Origin: Kordia zhangzhouensis | Lineage (GTDB): Bacteria; Bacteroidota; Bacteroidia; Flavobacteriales; Flavobacteriaceae | Assembly (NCBI RefSeq): GCF_001005305.1 | Contig: NZ_LBMH01000008.1 | Span: 1 to 64,000, forward strand | DNA length: 64,000 bases | Reading direction: 5' to 3' | Shown: piece by piece, positions 45,684 to 55,239 of the stretch | How the letters are laid out: every line of letters begins with the position of its first letter | Position numbering within the stretch: position 1 is the first letter of the stretch | Made by a program: the position numbers and the translations under genes | The notes under the pieces: generated by a model | The model's input: the letters and a program-made list of their open reading frames with translations, nothing else | What the model was told of the DNA's origin: nothing | Databases searched by the model: none

Positions 45684-45917
45684 TTAACCTTTTACATCTT
45701 CTAAAGATGCTCCAAAATTGATATGTAGTGCATTTCCATTTGGTGTTACTAAAGCAGGGACAGAATTGACACCAGCTTTTTCTGCTTCAGCTATTCTGGT
45801 ACGGTCTTCTCCAAGATGTACAATTTCAACATTTTTGGTTCCGATTAAGGCTATGATTTCTTGTTCTGCACTTACACATACTGGACAACCAGCGTGATAA
45901 AAAATTGATTTACTCAT
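45684..45917 (-). CDS. Thioredoxin/glutaredoxin-fold protein with CPVC
   Basis: A 77-residue cytoplasmic protein with redox motif GCPVCVSAEQE at residues 10-20 and the cis-proline segment NSVPALVTPNG near 51. It is about the size of a glutaredoxin. It probably transfers electrons or sulfur within this gene group. MarR box O3 lies 49 bp upstream of its ATG. Confidence 0.85.
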   Translation of the reverse strand: MSKSIFYHAGCPVCVSAEQEIIALIGTKNVEIVHLGEDRTRIAEAEKAGVNSVPALVTPNGNALHINFGASLEDVKG

Positions 45918-46392
45918 TTTTAAATAGTTTTAAAAGTTTTATGCATTATTGCAATGCAAATATAGTAAGGAATCCTAACTTTTAAAATTAAATTTGAAAT
46001 TTTCTATTAATTAAATTTAACTTCTAAAAACATGTTGAGTTGTAATTGGTTGATATTTAATATTTTGAAGTCTATTTTAGAGATTTTATTTTTAAGAGAT
46101 TTTGTAAAAATTGTTAGCTAGTAAGTCACTTAAAACTTTATTAGGAGCAATAACTGAGTGATTTCTTTTAGCAATATTAGCTTTATCGCCAATCTTTATT
46201 CCGTTTTTTATCCTTACTCACATTGTATGAAATACGATATGATGAGATATTGTATGTACTAGAACTTAGTACTATATCGAGGTATCAAAATCTACTAGTT
46301 TAAATTCATTAATTAAGGTAATTGAATGAAGAATTTCTCTTATTTTTTAAGAAATTAAACTTTCAATACTCAGAAAAAATATTTTCAAATAT
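45918..46392. other. Intergenic region with MarR box O3
   Basis: 475 bp of AT-rich DNA between the thioredoxin-fold gene and the end of the GH20 gene. Apart from the MarR box at 45966-45978 I see no gene, terminator or repeat. Confidence 0.55.
45966..45978. promoter_or_regulatory. Predicted MarR box O3
   Basis: TAAGGAATCCTAA, 12 of 13 matches to O2, upstream of the thioredoxin-fold gene. Confidence 0.6.
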
Positions 46393-48675
46393 CTATTTAA
46401 CGACTATCTCATCCACAAATGTCCATGCTTTATTTCCTGCGCCTTGTTTGCCTTCTGGAATGCTACCGTAGTTTGGAATAAAAATTTCAATCTTTTTAGT
46501 CATGACGCCGTTGAGTTGAAAGGTATGCGGAATCAGTGTTTCGTCTTTTTGTTGAATTGGACTGATTTGATTGAGCGTTCTACCGTCTTCATCATTGATA
46601 AAACTGATACCAATTTCTGTTGGCGCATAAATCCATTGTCCGTTGGCATTGTAAAAACGTGTGGAAATGGTGTTGATTTTTGTAGGTTCGTCAAATTCTA
46701 TCGTAATAGTCACATCTTTACCCCAAAAGCCCAGCCATTCTTTATCGCCATACCGTGTTTCATTTCCCGAAACGCCGTTGATGAGCCCTTCTTTGCCGCT
46801 ACCTGGATAGGATGTATGTGGTTGTGGTGCTAAACTAATTTTAGCACCAACCGCTTTGTGATCGTTGTATACCAAAGTAAAATCGCGACCAAGTTTTTGC
46901 GTGTCATCAAATACGGCTGCGTTGAGTATGATAGAACCTTCAATTGGGAGATAGTTATCATAAATTTTGGAATTTCCTGTGGGAGATGTACCATCAGTCG
47001 TATAGCGAATGGTCTTATCACGAATCACAGTTTGTAAATCAAACACCAATTGTTTGTCTCGTGTCGTCACGTTGCCTTCAATTTCATACAAATGATTGGC
47101 ATAGTTTACGTGTTGTGCGTCCAGCTGTTTATGAAAATGTGATAAGCGATAGGCAAAGTCTTGGTAATCACGTTTTCTTGGATTCGACCACGTAACTTCT
47201 GACATGGCAATGGCTCTAGGGAATGCCATATACGCTGCTTTTTCAGATGAGGAGATATATTCTGTCCATAGATTTCCTTGCGCACCTAACACGTATTTGG
47301 CTTCTTCTTTGGATAGTTCAGCAGGAATTGGTTCAAAGCTATATACTTTTTCCAACGGTAAGTAGCCGCCAATTGCCAACGGTTCGCTTTCGTTGTCCGA
47401 TTGGTAATAATCAAAGTAACAATGTGAAGTTGGTGTTAGGATTACGTTGTGTCCCGATTTTGCCGCTTCAACAGCGCCATTAGTACCACGCCAAGACATA
47501 ACGGTAGCATTTGGAGCCAATCCGCCTTCGAGAATTTCGTCCCAACCAATAATCTGTTTGCCTTTACTATTTATGTATTTTTCCATTCGGGTGATGAAAT
47601 AACTTTGCAACTCGTGTTCGTCGTGTAAGTTTTCTTTTTCGATTAACTTTTGACAATGCTCACAGGCTTTCCAACGTGTTTTAGGAGCTTCATCACCACC
47701 AATATGAATATATTTGGAAGGAAATAATGGCATTACTTCATCCAATACATTTTCAAGGAAGGTAAAAGTTGTTTCTTTCGGACAATAAATATCTTCAAAA
47801 ACGCCCCATTTGGTGGCCACATTAATAACTTCTCCTGTACAACCGAGTTCTGGATACGCAGCAATCGCCGCTTGCGCATGTCCTGGCATTTCAATTTCAG
47901 GAAGTACGGTAATGAATCGTTCCGAAGCATAGTTGACAATATCTTTGACTTCCTCTTGTGTATAGTAACCACCATATTTTTTGCCATCAAATTGTTGAGG
48001 TATGTCGTTGTAGTGTCCGATGAGTGTTTCATTACGATACGCAGCGACTTTTTGTAATTTTGGATAGCGTTTTATTTCAATACGCCAACCTTGATCGTCT
48101 GTCAAATGCCAATGAAATGTATTCATTTTAAGTTGTGACAATAAATCAATGTATTTTTTGATGAAATCGACTGAAAAGAAGTGCCTTGATACGTCCAAAT
48201 GCATTCCACGATATCCAAAACGCGGCGCATCGGTAATTTGTATATTTTGTATCTGTAGTTCGTCACTTTCTACAACAGCAGGTAGCAATTGTCGGAAGGT
48301 TTGCATTCCGTAGAACGCGCCTTGTGCTGTTTTGGCTTTGATTTGTATCTTTTTTGCGGAAACAATTAACTGGTAACCTTCATCATTTTCAATAGCATCG
48401 TCCTGTATAAATTGGATGGTTTGTACGTCTTGTTTGTTTTGAAGTAGCAACGTATATCCTAGTTTTTCTTTTAGATAGTCATTGAAGAATTCTGCCACAG
48501 CGATTAAGTCTGCATCTGCATACAATGACACATTTTTATGCAATACAAAAACACCTTCATGAATGTCTAATTGACTCGGAATAGGAATGATATGTGGCTT
48601 CACTGGTGATTGCGGTTTTGAACAAGAAATTAAACAAAGGAAAATTGCGACTTTAAAAAAAATATTGCGACTCAT
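46393..48675 (-). CDS. GH20 beta-N-acetylhexosaminidase, lipoprotein
   Basis: Releases terminal GlcNAc (or GalNAc) from glycans outside the cytoplasm. The 760-residue lipoprotein has lipobox FLCLISC18, an N-terminal GH20b domain, and a TIM barrel with HWHLTDDQGWRIEIKRYPKL (about 188-207) and the catalytic pair Asp328-Glu329 in HIGGDEAPK. After residue 545 come a chitobiase-C-like domain (RYTTDGTSPTG) and a discoidin-like domain ending WTFVDEIVVK. The same two modules end the neighbouring GH92. It is divergent from that gene by 39 bp. Confidence 0.94.
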   Translation of the reverse strand: MSRNIFFKVAIFLCLISCSKPQSPVKPHIIPIPSQLDIHEGVFVLHKNVSLYADADLIAVAEFFNDYLKEKLGYTLLLQNKQDVQTIQFIQDDAIENDEGYQLIVSAKKIQIKAKTAQGAFYGMQTFRQLLPAVVESDELQIQNIQITDAPRFGYRGMHLDVSRHFFSVDFIKKYIDLLSQLKMNTFHWHLTDDQGWRIEIKRYPKLQKVAAYRNETLIGHYNDIPQQFDGKKYGGYYTQEEVKDIVNYASERFITVLPEIEMPGHAQAAIAAYPELGCTGEVINVATKWGVFEDIYCPKETTFTFLENVLDEVMPLFPSKYIHIGGDEAPKTRWKACEHCQKLIEKENLHDEHELQSYFITRMEKYINSKGKQIIGWDEILEGGLAPNATVMSWRGTNGAVEAAKSGHNVILTPTSHCYFDYYQSDNESEPLAIGGYLPLEKVYSFEPIPAELSKEEAKYVLGAQGNLWTEYISSSEKAAYMAFPRAIAMSEVTWSNPRKRDYQDFAYRLSHFHKQLDAQHVNYANHLYEIEGNVTTRDKQLVFDLQTVIRDKTIRYTTDGTSPTGNSKIYDNYLPIEGSIILNAAVFDDTQKLGRDFTLVYNDHKAVGAKISLAPQPHTSYPGSGKEGLINGVSGNETRYGDKEWLGFWGKDVTITIEFDEPTKINTISTRFYNANGQWIYAPTEIGISFINDEDGRTLNQISPIQQKDETLIPHTFQLNGVMTKKIEIFIPNYGSIPEGKQGAGNKAWTFVDEIVVK

Positions 48676-48714
48676 TTTAGTATATTAGTTGCCATAAATT
48701 TAGCAATCTATTTA

Positions 48715-51636
48715 ATGAAACTTCAACACAACCTCTATTTTATTGTCATTTTTCTATTTTTTAGCTGTAAGAATGATGAAAAAGTACACATTGCTCAAAA
48801 AGATACTGCACTCATTAATTATGTAAATCCTTTCATTGGAACGGGAGGACATGGACATACGTATCCAGGCGCTACGATGCCTTTTGGCATGATGCAACTG
48901 AGTCCTGATACGCGCTTGGATGGATGGGATGGCTGTTCGGGCTATCATTATTCAGACGAGTATATATACGGTTTTTCACACACACATTTAAGTGGAACAG
49001 GTGTTTCCGATTATGGAGATATTTTATTGATGCCGACAACTGAAGTAAATTTTCACAATGGTGCTGATGGAAAAAAAGGCTACCGTGCACATTTTTCGCA
49101 TGATAATGAAGTAGCCGAAGCAGGTTTTTATAAAGTGTTGTTAGATAGTACAAATATTCAAGTAGAGCTAACGGTCTCAGAACGAAGCGGTATACATAAA
49201 TACACATTTCCTTCCGCAGACAATCAGGTAATTATGCTTGATTTGGAGCATCGAGACGAACTACTTTCAGGGGAAATCAAAGTTGAATCTGCTACAGAAA
49301 TTTTGGGACATCGCCACTCCAAAGCATGGGCAACAAATCAGCAATTGTTTTACTATATAAAATTGTCACATCCGTTGAAAGATACAATGCTTACGCAGAA
49401 TGAAGCAAAAACCATTGCAGGATTGGAAATTGAGAACCCGAACAACGAGCCTGTATACGTAAAGATTGGAATTTCGGCGGTAGATGTAGCAGGAGCTAAG
49501 AAAAACTTAGAACAAGAAATAGGAGCGAAGTCGTTTGAAGAAGTGAAGAAGATCGTGCAAGATACATGGGAACAACAACTAGGAAAGATTGTTATTGAAA
49601 GTGAGGATGAAGATTATAAAACGAATTTTTACACAGCTTTATATCACACCATGATTGCTCCAAACTTGTACCAAGACGTAGATGGGCGTTATCGAGATAT
49701 GGATTTAAAGATCCATGAATCTGTTGAGCACACACATTACACAGTTTTCTCTTTGTGGGATACCTATCGAGCAGCGCATCCGTTATATACTATTATTGAA
49801 CAAGAACGCACAAACGATTTTATCAAAACATTCATTAAAAAGTATGAATCTGGTGGTATTATGCCAATCTGGGATTTGTCGGCAAATTATACAGGTTGTA
49901 TGATTGGTTATCATGCGGTTCCTGTCATTGCAGATGCCTATTTAAAAGGCATCCGAGACTATGATATAGAAAAAGCTTTTGAAGCGATGAAACACAGTGC
50001 TACACGTGACAAACTCGGGTTGAATTACTATAAAAAATTAGGGTACATTCCTGTAGAAAAAGAATCAGAGTCTGTGTCTAAAACCTTAGAATATGCCTAT
50101 GATGATTGGACAATTGCGCAAATGGCAAAAGCGCTCGGAAAAACCGACGATTATGAACAGTTTACCAAACGAGCGCAATTTTATAAGAATGTATTTGATC
50201 CTGAAACACAATTCATGCGTGGGCGTTTTCGCAATACATGGTTTGCTCCGTTTGATCCGTATGAAGTAAACTTTAACTATACAGAAGCTAATTCTTGGCA
50301 ATATAGTTTTTACGTGCCACAAGATGTGTCTGGATTTATCGAATTGCTTGGCGGAAAAGACCAGTTAGAAGCACAATTGGACAAGCTATTTACAGCAAAA
50401 CAGGAAACTTCAGGACGTAACCAAGCGGATATTACTGGATTAATTGGACAATATGCGCACGGAAACGAACCGAGTCATCACATGGCGTATTTGTACAATT
50501 TCATCAATAAGCCTTCGAAAACACAGGAATATGTGCATGAAATTTTGACAACATTATATAAAAACGAACCTGACGGAGTTTCGGGGAATGAAGATTGTGG
50601 GCAAATGAGCGCATGGTATGTGTTGAGTAGTTTAGGATTTTACTCGGTTACACCAGCAAGTAATGAATATATTATTGGAACGCCGTTATTTGGCAAAGCA
50701 ACAATCCATTTAGAAAATGGAAATACGTTTACCATTGTAGCAGAGAATGTTTCTTCAGAAAATAAATACATCAAATCAGCCAAATTAAACGGTGAAAATC
50801 ATCCAAAAAGCTATATAACTCATGAAGCAATCATGAATGGAGGAAGTTTAGTATTTGAAATGACCAATACACCAACCGATTGGGGAACCAAGGATGAACA
50901 CATTCCCGTAACGGAAATTACAGAACACAAAATCGTACCGCCTCCATTTATTGCAAAAGGCGATATTGCCTTTAAAGGAGAAACTCAAGTTACCCTAGGT
51001 TCGGTTGACAAGGAGGCAAAAATTTTCTATTCTCTAGGTAGTGAAACAATAGAATATACGCAACCGTTTACAATCAGTGAGCCTTTAAAATTACATGTAT
51101 TTGCTGAGAAGAATGGCAAACAAAGTACCACGATGATTACAGAATTTTTTAAGATTGATCCGAATGTGAAGATTGATTTGCAAACAGAATACGCAAACCA
51201 ATACAATGCAGGCGGTCAAAATGCGTTGATTGATGGAATTTTAGGAACGGAAGATTTTCGTACAGGTACATGGCAAGGATATTTTGATACCGATGTAATT
51301 GCAGTGGTAGATTTGGGTAAGGTAAAACCGATTAACACAATTCAAGTAAACTTCTTGGAAGACCAAAAGAGTTGGATCTTTTTGCCAACAGCAGTTGAGT
51401 GCTACGTAAGTGACAACCCAAACCGATTCTATAAATCGTTACCAACCCAAACGTTTCATGTGGTGCAACCCAAAGAAGGTTCGCATATTAAAAATGTACA
51501 GTTTGACATGAAAGGGTATAGCGCACGTTATGTAAAAATAGTTGCTAAGAAACTTGGCGTATTGCCTGAATGGCATTTGGGATATAAGCATAATGGACGT
51601 TCGTGGTTGTTTGTGGATGAGATAGAAGTAAAGTAA
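48715..51636 (+). CDS. GH92 alpha-mannosidase with C-terminal discoidin-like module
   Basis: Calcium-dependent exo-alpha-mannosidase that trims mannose from N-glycans. The 973-residue lipoprotein (signal to SCKND, Cys18) has the GH92 opening YVNPFIGTGGHGHTYPGATMPFGM, the central SLWDTYRAAHPL, the likely acid Glu585 in HGNEPSHHMAYLYN, and GNEDCGQMSAWYVLSSLGFY. After about residue 740 it carries a chitobiase-C-like domain (KIFYSLGSETIEYTQPF) and a discoidin-like domain ending SWLFVDEIEVK. The second GH92 next door lacks these. The linkage cannot be told. Confidence 0.94.
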   Translation: MKLQHNLYFIVIFLFFSCKNDEKVHIAQKDTALINYVNPFIGTGGHGHTYPGATMPFGMMQLSPDTRLDGWDGCSGYHYSDEYIYGFSHTHLSGTGVSDYGDILLMPTTEVNFHNGADGKKGYRAHFSHDNEVAEAGFYKVLLDSTNIQVELTVSERSGIHKYTFPSADNQVIMLDLEHRDELLSGEIKVESATEILGHRHSKAWATNQQLFYYIKLSHPLKDTMLTQNEAKTIAGLEIENPNNEPVYVKIGISAVDVAGAKKNLEQEIGAKSFEEVKKIVQDTWEQQLGKIVIESEDEDYKTNFYTALYHTMIAPNLYQDVDGRYRDMDLKIHESVEHTHYTVFSLWDTYRAAHPLYTIIEQERTNDFIKTFIKKYESGGIMPIWDLSANYTGCMIGYHAVPVIADAYLKGIRDYDIEKAFEAMKHSATRDKLGLNYYKKLGYIPVEKESESVSKTLEYAYDDWTIAQMAKALGKTDDYEQFTKRAQFYKNVFDPETQFMRGRFRNTWFAPFDPYEVNFNYTEANSWQYSFYVPQDVSGFIELLGGKDQLEAQLDKLFTAKQETSGRNQADITGLIGQYAHGNEPSHHMAYLYNFINKPSKTQEYVHEILTTLYKNEPDGVSGNEDCGQMSAWYVLSSLGFYSVTPASNEYIIGTPLFGKATIHLENGNTFTIVAENVSSENKYIKSAKLNGENHPKSYITHEAIMNGGSLVFEMTNTPTDWGTKDEHIPVTEITEHKIVPPPFIAKGDIAFKGETQVTLGSVDKEAKIFYSLGSETIEYTQPFTISEPLKLHVFAEKNGKQSTTMITEFFKIDPNVKIDLQTEYANQYNAGGQNALIDGILGTEDFRTGTWQGYFDTDVIAVVDLGKVKPINTIQVNFLEDQKSWIFLPTAVECYVSDNPNRFYKSLPTQTFHVVQPKEGSHIKNVQFDMKGYSARYVKIVAKKLGVLPEWHLGYKHNGRSWLFVDEIEVK

Positions 51637-51732
51637 GCTTTATTAATACTCAGCCCTATTTTATATGTTTAAAATTAGAAGGAATCTGTCTTATGAGAGG
51701 AAAACTTCAAAAAATAGAAATCTAAACTATAG

Positions 51733-54084
51733 ATGAAAAGAAAAAGCGTTATACCAAGTGCGATTCTGATTGTTTTTATAAGCTTATATGCCTGTAAAAA
51801 TGATCAAACAATAATTGAAACCCAAAAAGAAGCAGTTGCTCAAACTACGAAGGATTTTACACAATTTGTAAATCCATTCATCGGAACGAGCAAAATGGGA
51901 CATACCTTTCCAGGAGCGACAGCACCTTTTGGAATGGTGCAACTGAGTCCGCAAACCAACATGGAAGTTATGTTTAAAAAAGATGGTAGTTACAACTCTA
52001 AAACATACGAATACTGCGCGGGTTATCAATATAAAGACAGTACAATCATAGGATTTGCACATACAAATTTTAGCGGTACAGGACATTCCGATTTAGGAGA
52101 TTTTTTGGTAATGCCCACTACGGGAACACTCGTATTAGATCCGCTAAAAACTAAGGAAGGAGATAAAGGATTTTATAGCACATTTTCACACAAAAGCGAA
52201 GAAGCTAGCCCAGGGTATTATAAAGTTGTGTTAGACGATTACAATATCAAAGCAGAACTTACAGCGAGTGAGCGTGTTGGATTTCATAAGTATACCTTCC
52301 CAAAAACAAAGGAGGCGCATATTTTGTTAGATCTTGTATATAATGTGTATCATCATGATGATAAGAACGTATGGACGTTTGTCCGTGTAGAAAATGATAC
52401 GTTAATTACAGGATATCGGCAAACACGTGGTTGGGCGCGAACAAAGAAGGTGTTTTTTGCGATGACATTCTCAAAACCATTTACAAGTTACGGGCATAAA
52501 AAGTATGATTCGGTACGCTATAATGGTTTTTATCGTCGATTTGAAGAAGAAAAAAACTTTCCAGAAATGGCGGGCGAGAACATTCGAGCCTATTTTAACT
52601 TTGATACACAAGAAAATGAAGAAATCAGCGTAAAGTTTGCATTATCGGCTGTTAGTACAGAAGGAGCTATGAAAAACTTAACGACTGAAATACCACATTG
52701 GGATTTTAAAAAAACGAAAGAGGAAACCAAAAAAAAGTGGAATGTAGAATTGTCTAAAATTGATGCAACGCTGCTAACAGATGCGGACACGGAGACATTT
52801 TACACTGCTTTATATCATACCATGTTGAGTCCGATTTTGTATGAAGATGTAGATGGCAAATATAGAGGGTTAGATCAAAATATTCATGCCTCAGAAGGAT
52901 TTACAAACTATACTATTTTTTCTCTTTGGGATACGTACAGAGCATTGCACCCATTATTCAATGTAATTCAACAAGAGCGCAATAATGATATGATTAAATC
53001 GATGTTGGCGCATCATGATGAAAGTGTACATAATATGTTGCCTATTTGGAGTCATTACGCCAACGAAAACTGGTGTATGATTGGATACCATGCGGCGTCG
53101 GTAATTGCAGATGCAAGCGTTAAAAATGTAGGAGATTTTGATATTGAGCATGCTTTAACCGCTTCTGTAAATACGGCTAATGTTCCTTATTTTGACGGTT
53201 TAGGCGATTATATTAAATATAAATATGTTCCTGATGACAAAAGTCATTCGTCTGTTTCAAAAACGTTAGAACTGTCGTATGATGATTGGTGTATTGCACA
53301 AATTGCCAAAGCAGCAAGAAATGAAGCTGTGACAAACGAGTTTATGGAACGTGCCATGTATTATGAAAATGTATACAATTCTAAAATTGGTTATATGAGT
53401 CCAAAACTAGCGGATGGGACTTTTAGAAAAGATTTTGATCCGTTAGATACGCACGGACAAGGTTTTATAGAAGGAAATGCATGGAATTATGGTTTGTATG
53501 TTCCGCACGACTTGGATAAAATGATTTCAATGATGGGAGGAAAAGAGCAATTTAGCCAGCATCTTGATTCATTATTTACGATGGAACTGGACGATAAATA
53601 CATCGCGAAGCATGAAGATATTACTAGAGATGGCATTATAGGGAATTATGTACATGGTAACGAACCTGGGCATCACATTCCGTATTTATACAATTGGACA
53701 GGAAAACCAGAGAAAACTCAAGAACGTGTACGTATGATTATGCGTACAATGTATGGCCCTGGAGTAGATGGATTGTGTGGAAATGATGATGCCGGACAGA
53801 TGAGCGCATGGTACATATTCAGTAGTTTAGGATTTTACCCTGTAACACCTGGAGCAAATCAATATGCATTGGGAAGTCCGCTCGTAAAAGAAGCGACGCT
53901 GCATTTAGAAAACGGAAAACAGTTGACTATTAAGGCAATCAATCAAAGTGAAAAAAATGTATATGTTTCTAAACTGACAATCAATGGAAAAGAAATTGAT
54001 AGAGACTATATTTTACATGAGGAATTGATGAATGGAGGCGAAATTATTTTTGAAATGACTAATCAACCAGCACCAAAAAATTAG
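51733..54084 (+). CDS. GH92 alpha-mannosidase, short form
   Basis: A 783-residue lipoprotein (lipobox FISLYAC) with only the GH92 catalytic unit: FVNPFIGTSKMGHTFPGATAPFGMVQLSP, TIFSLWDTYRALHPLF, the likely acid Glu644 in HGNEPGHHIPYLYN and GNDDAGQMSAWYIFSSLGFYPV. Replacement of the ...GWDGCSGYHYSDE... loop by an insert with DGSYNSKTYEYCAGYQY suggests a different mannose linkage from the first GH92. It lies 96 bp downstream of that gene on the same strand. Confidence 0.94.
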   Translation: MKRKSVIPSAILIVFISLYACKNDQTIIETQKEAVAQTTKDFTQFVNPFIGTSKMGHTFPGATAPFGMVQLSPQTNMEVMFKKDGSYNSKTYEYCAGYQYKDSTIIGFAHTNFSGTGHSDLGDFLVMPTTGTLVLDPLKTKEGDKGFYSTFSHKSEEASPGYYKVVLDDYNIKAELTASERVGFHKYTFPKTKEAHILLDLVYNVYHHDDKNVWTFVRVENDTLITGYRQTRGWARTKKVFFAMTFSKPFTSYGHKKYDSVRYNGFYRRFEEEKNFPEMAGENIRAYFNFDTQENEEISVKFALSAVSTEGAMKNLTTEIPHWDFKKTKEETKKKWNVELSKIDATLLTDADTETFYTALYHTMLSPILYEDVDGKYRGLDQNIHASEGFTNYTIFSLWDTYRALHPLFNVIQQERNNDMIKSMLAHHDESVHNMLPIWSHYANENWCMIGYHAASVIADASVKNVGDFDIEHALTASVNTANVPYFDGLGDYIKYKYVPDDKSHSSVSKTLELSYDDWCIAQIAKAARNEAVTNEFMERAMYYENVYNSKIGYMSPKLADGTFRKDFDPLDTHGQGFIEGNAWNYGLYVPHDLDKMISMMGGKEQFSQHLDSLFTMELDDKYIAKHEDITRDGIIGNYVHGNEPGHHIPYLYNWTGKPEKTQERVRMIMRTMYGPGVDGLCGNDDAGQMSAWYIFSSLGFYPVTPGANQYALGSPLVKEATLHLENGKQLTIKAINQSEKNVYVSKLTINGKEIDRDYILHEELMNGGEIIFEMTNQPAPKN

Positions 54085-54202
54085 TTCAAACTCCTTGCTA
54101 AAAACGAAAAAGTATCAAAAGAAGTAAAAATACGATTGACTGTTTTTCATTTTATTCATTTACTTTGAAAAGTTTGAAAAGCAGTATTTTAAACAGACAA
54201 AC

Positions 54203-55210
54203 ATGAAACGAAGAAAATTTATTCAAAGTGCTGCTTTAACAGGTTTGGGACTTACGGTAGGAACTGCTTTTGCTGCTTGTACAGATACACAAGAGCAAGA
54301 GAAAAAAAATAAGTCGGCAACTTCCAACTCTAATATGGAGCCGAGCACTCCTATGGTAATCGCTACGTGGAATGTACCTAATGCTACTACCAAAGCATGG
54401 GAAGTGTTACAAGAAGGAAAATCTGCGTTAGATGCGGTTGAACAAGGTGTTATGGTTGAGGAAGCTGACGAAAAAAATCAATCTGTAGGAAAAGGAGGTT
54501 TGCCTGATAGAGATGGAAATGTAACGTTGGACGCATGTATTATGAACAAAGATGGTAATTACGGAGCAGTTGTCTGTATAGAAAATATCAAACATCCTAT
54601 TGCAGTAGCACGAAAAGTAATGGAAAATACACCACATGTACTATTGGCAGGAAATGGTGCGAAACAATTTGCAATAGAAAGTGGTTTTACACCAGAAGAC
54701 TTGTTGACAGAAAGTTCTAAAAAAGCATGGGAAGAATGGAAAATAAAGTCAGAATACAAACCGATTATCAATATTGAAAACCACGATACAATTGGGATGT
54801 TAGCGATTGATAAAAATGGAGATATTTCTGGTGCGTGTACTACGAGTGGATTGGCATATAAAATGCAAGGTCGTGTGGGAGATTCTGCAATTATTGGTTC
54901 AGGATTATTTGTAGATAATGAAGTTGGTGGCGCTACAGCTACGGGAATGGGTGAAGAAGTATTAAAAACAGTTGGCAGTTTTTTGATTGTCGAATTGATG
55001 CGACAAGGGAAATCACCGCAAGAAGCTTGTGAAGAAGCCGTAAAACGCGTCGTTAAGAAAAGTCCTAACTATAAAGACTTTCAAGTTGGCTACATTGCTG
55101 TGAACAAAAAAGGAGAAACAGGAGCGTATTGCATTCATGAATGGTTCAATTATACTGTATACAAAAACAACGAAAACAAAAACTACAAATCAGATTTTTA
55201 CAATAAATAA
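54203..55210 (+). CDS. N4-(beta-N-acetylglucosaminyl)-L-asparaginase (glycosylasparaginase)
   Basis: Splits GlcNAc-Asn, the stub left after N-glycoprotein digestion. The 335-residue Ntn hydrolase is made as a precursor that should cut itself before Thr196 in NHDTIGMLAID; GRVGDSAIIGSGLFVDNEVGGATATGMGE follows. The N-terminus MKRRKFIQSAALTGLGLTVGTAFAAC has a twin-arginine motif and a lipobox, so it is exported folded. It complements the PNGase F at 28.7-29.9 kb. The FHS permease gene starts 29 bp later. Confidence 0.93.
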   Translation: MKRRKFIQSAALTGLGLTVGTAFAACTDTQEQEKKNKSATSNSNMEPSTPMVIATWNVPNATTKAWEVLQEGKSALDAVEQGVMVEEADEKNQSVGKGGLPDRDGNVTLDACIMNKDGNYGAVVCIENIKHPIAVARKVMENTPHVLLAGNGAKQFAIESGFTPEDLLTESSKKAWEEWKIKSEYKPIINIENHDTIGMLAIDKNGDISGACTTSGLAYKMQGRVGDSAIIGSGLFVDNEVGGATATGMGEEVLKTVGSFLIVELMRQGKSPQEACEEAVKRVVKKSPNYKDFQVGYIAVNKKGETGAYCIHEWFNYTVYKNNENKNYKSDFYNK

Positions 55211-55239
55211 CAACTAGTTAATAACCAAACACATATCAT

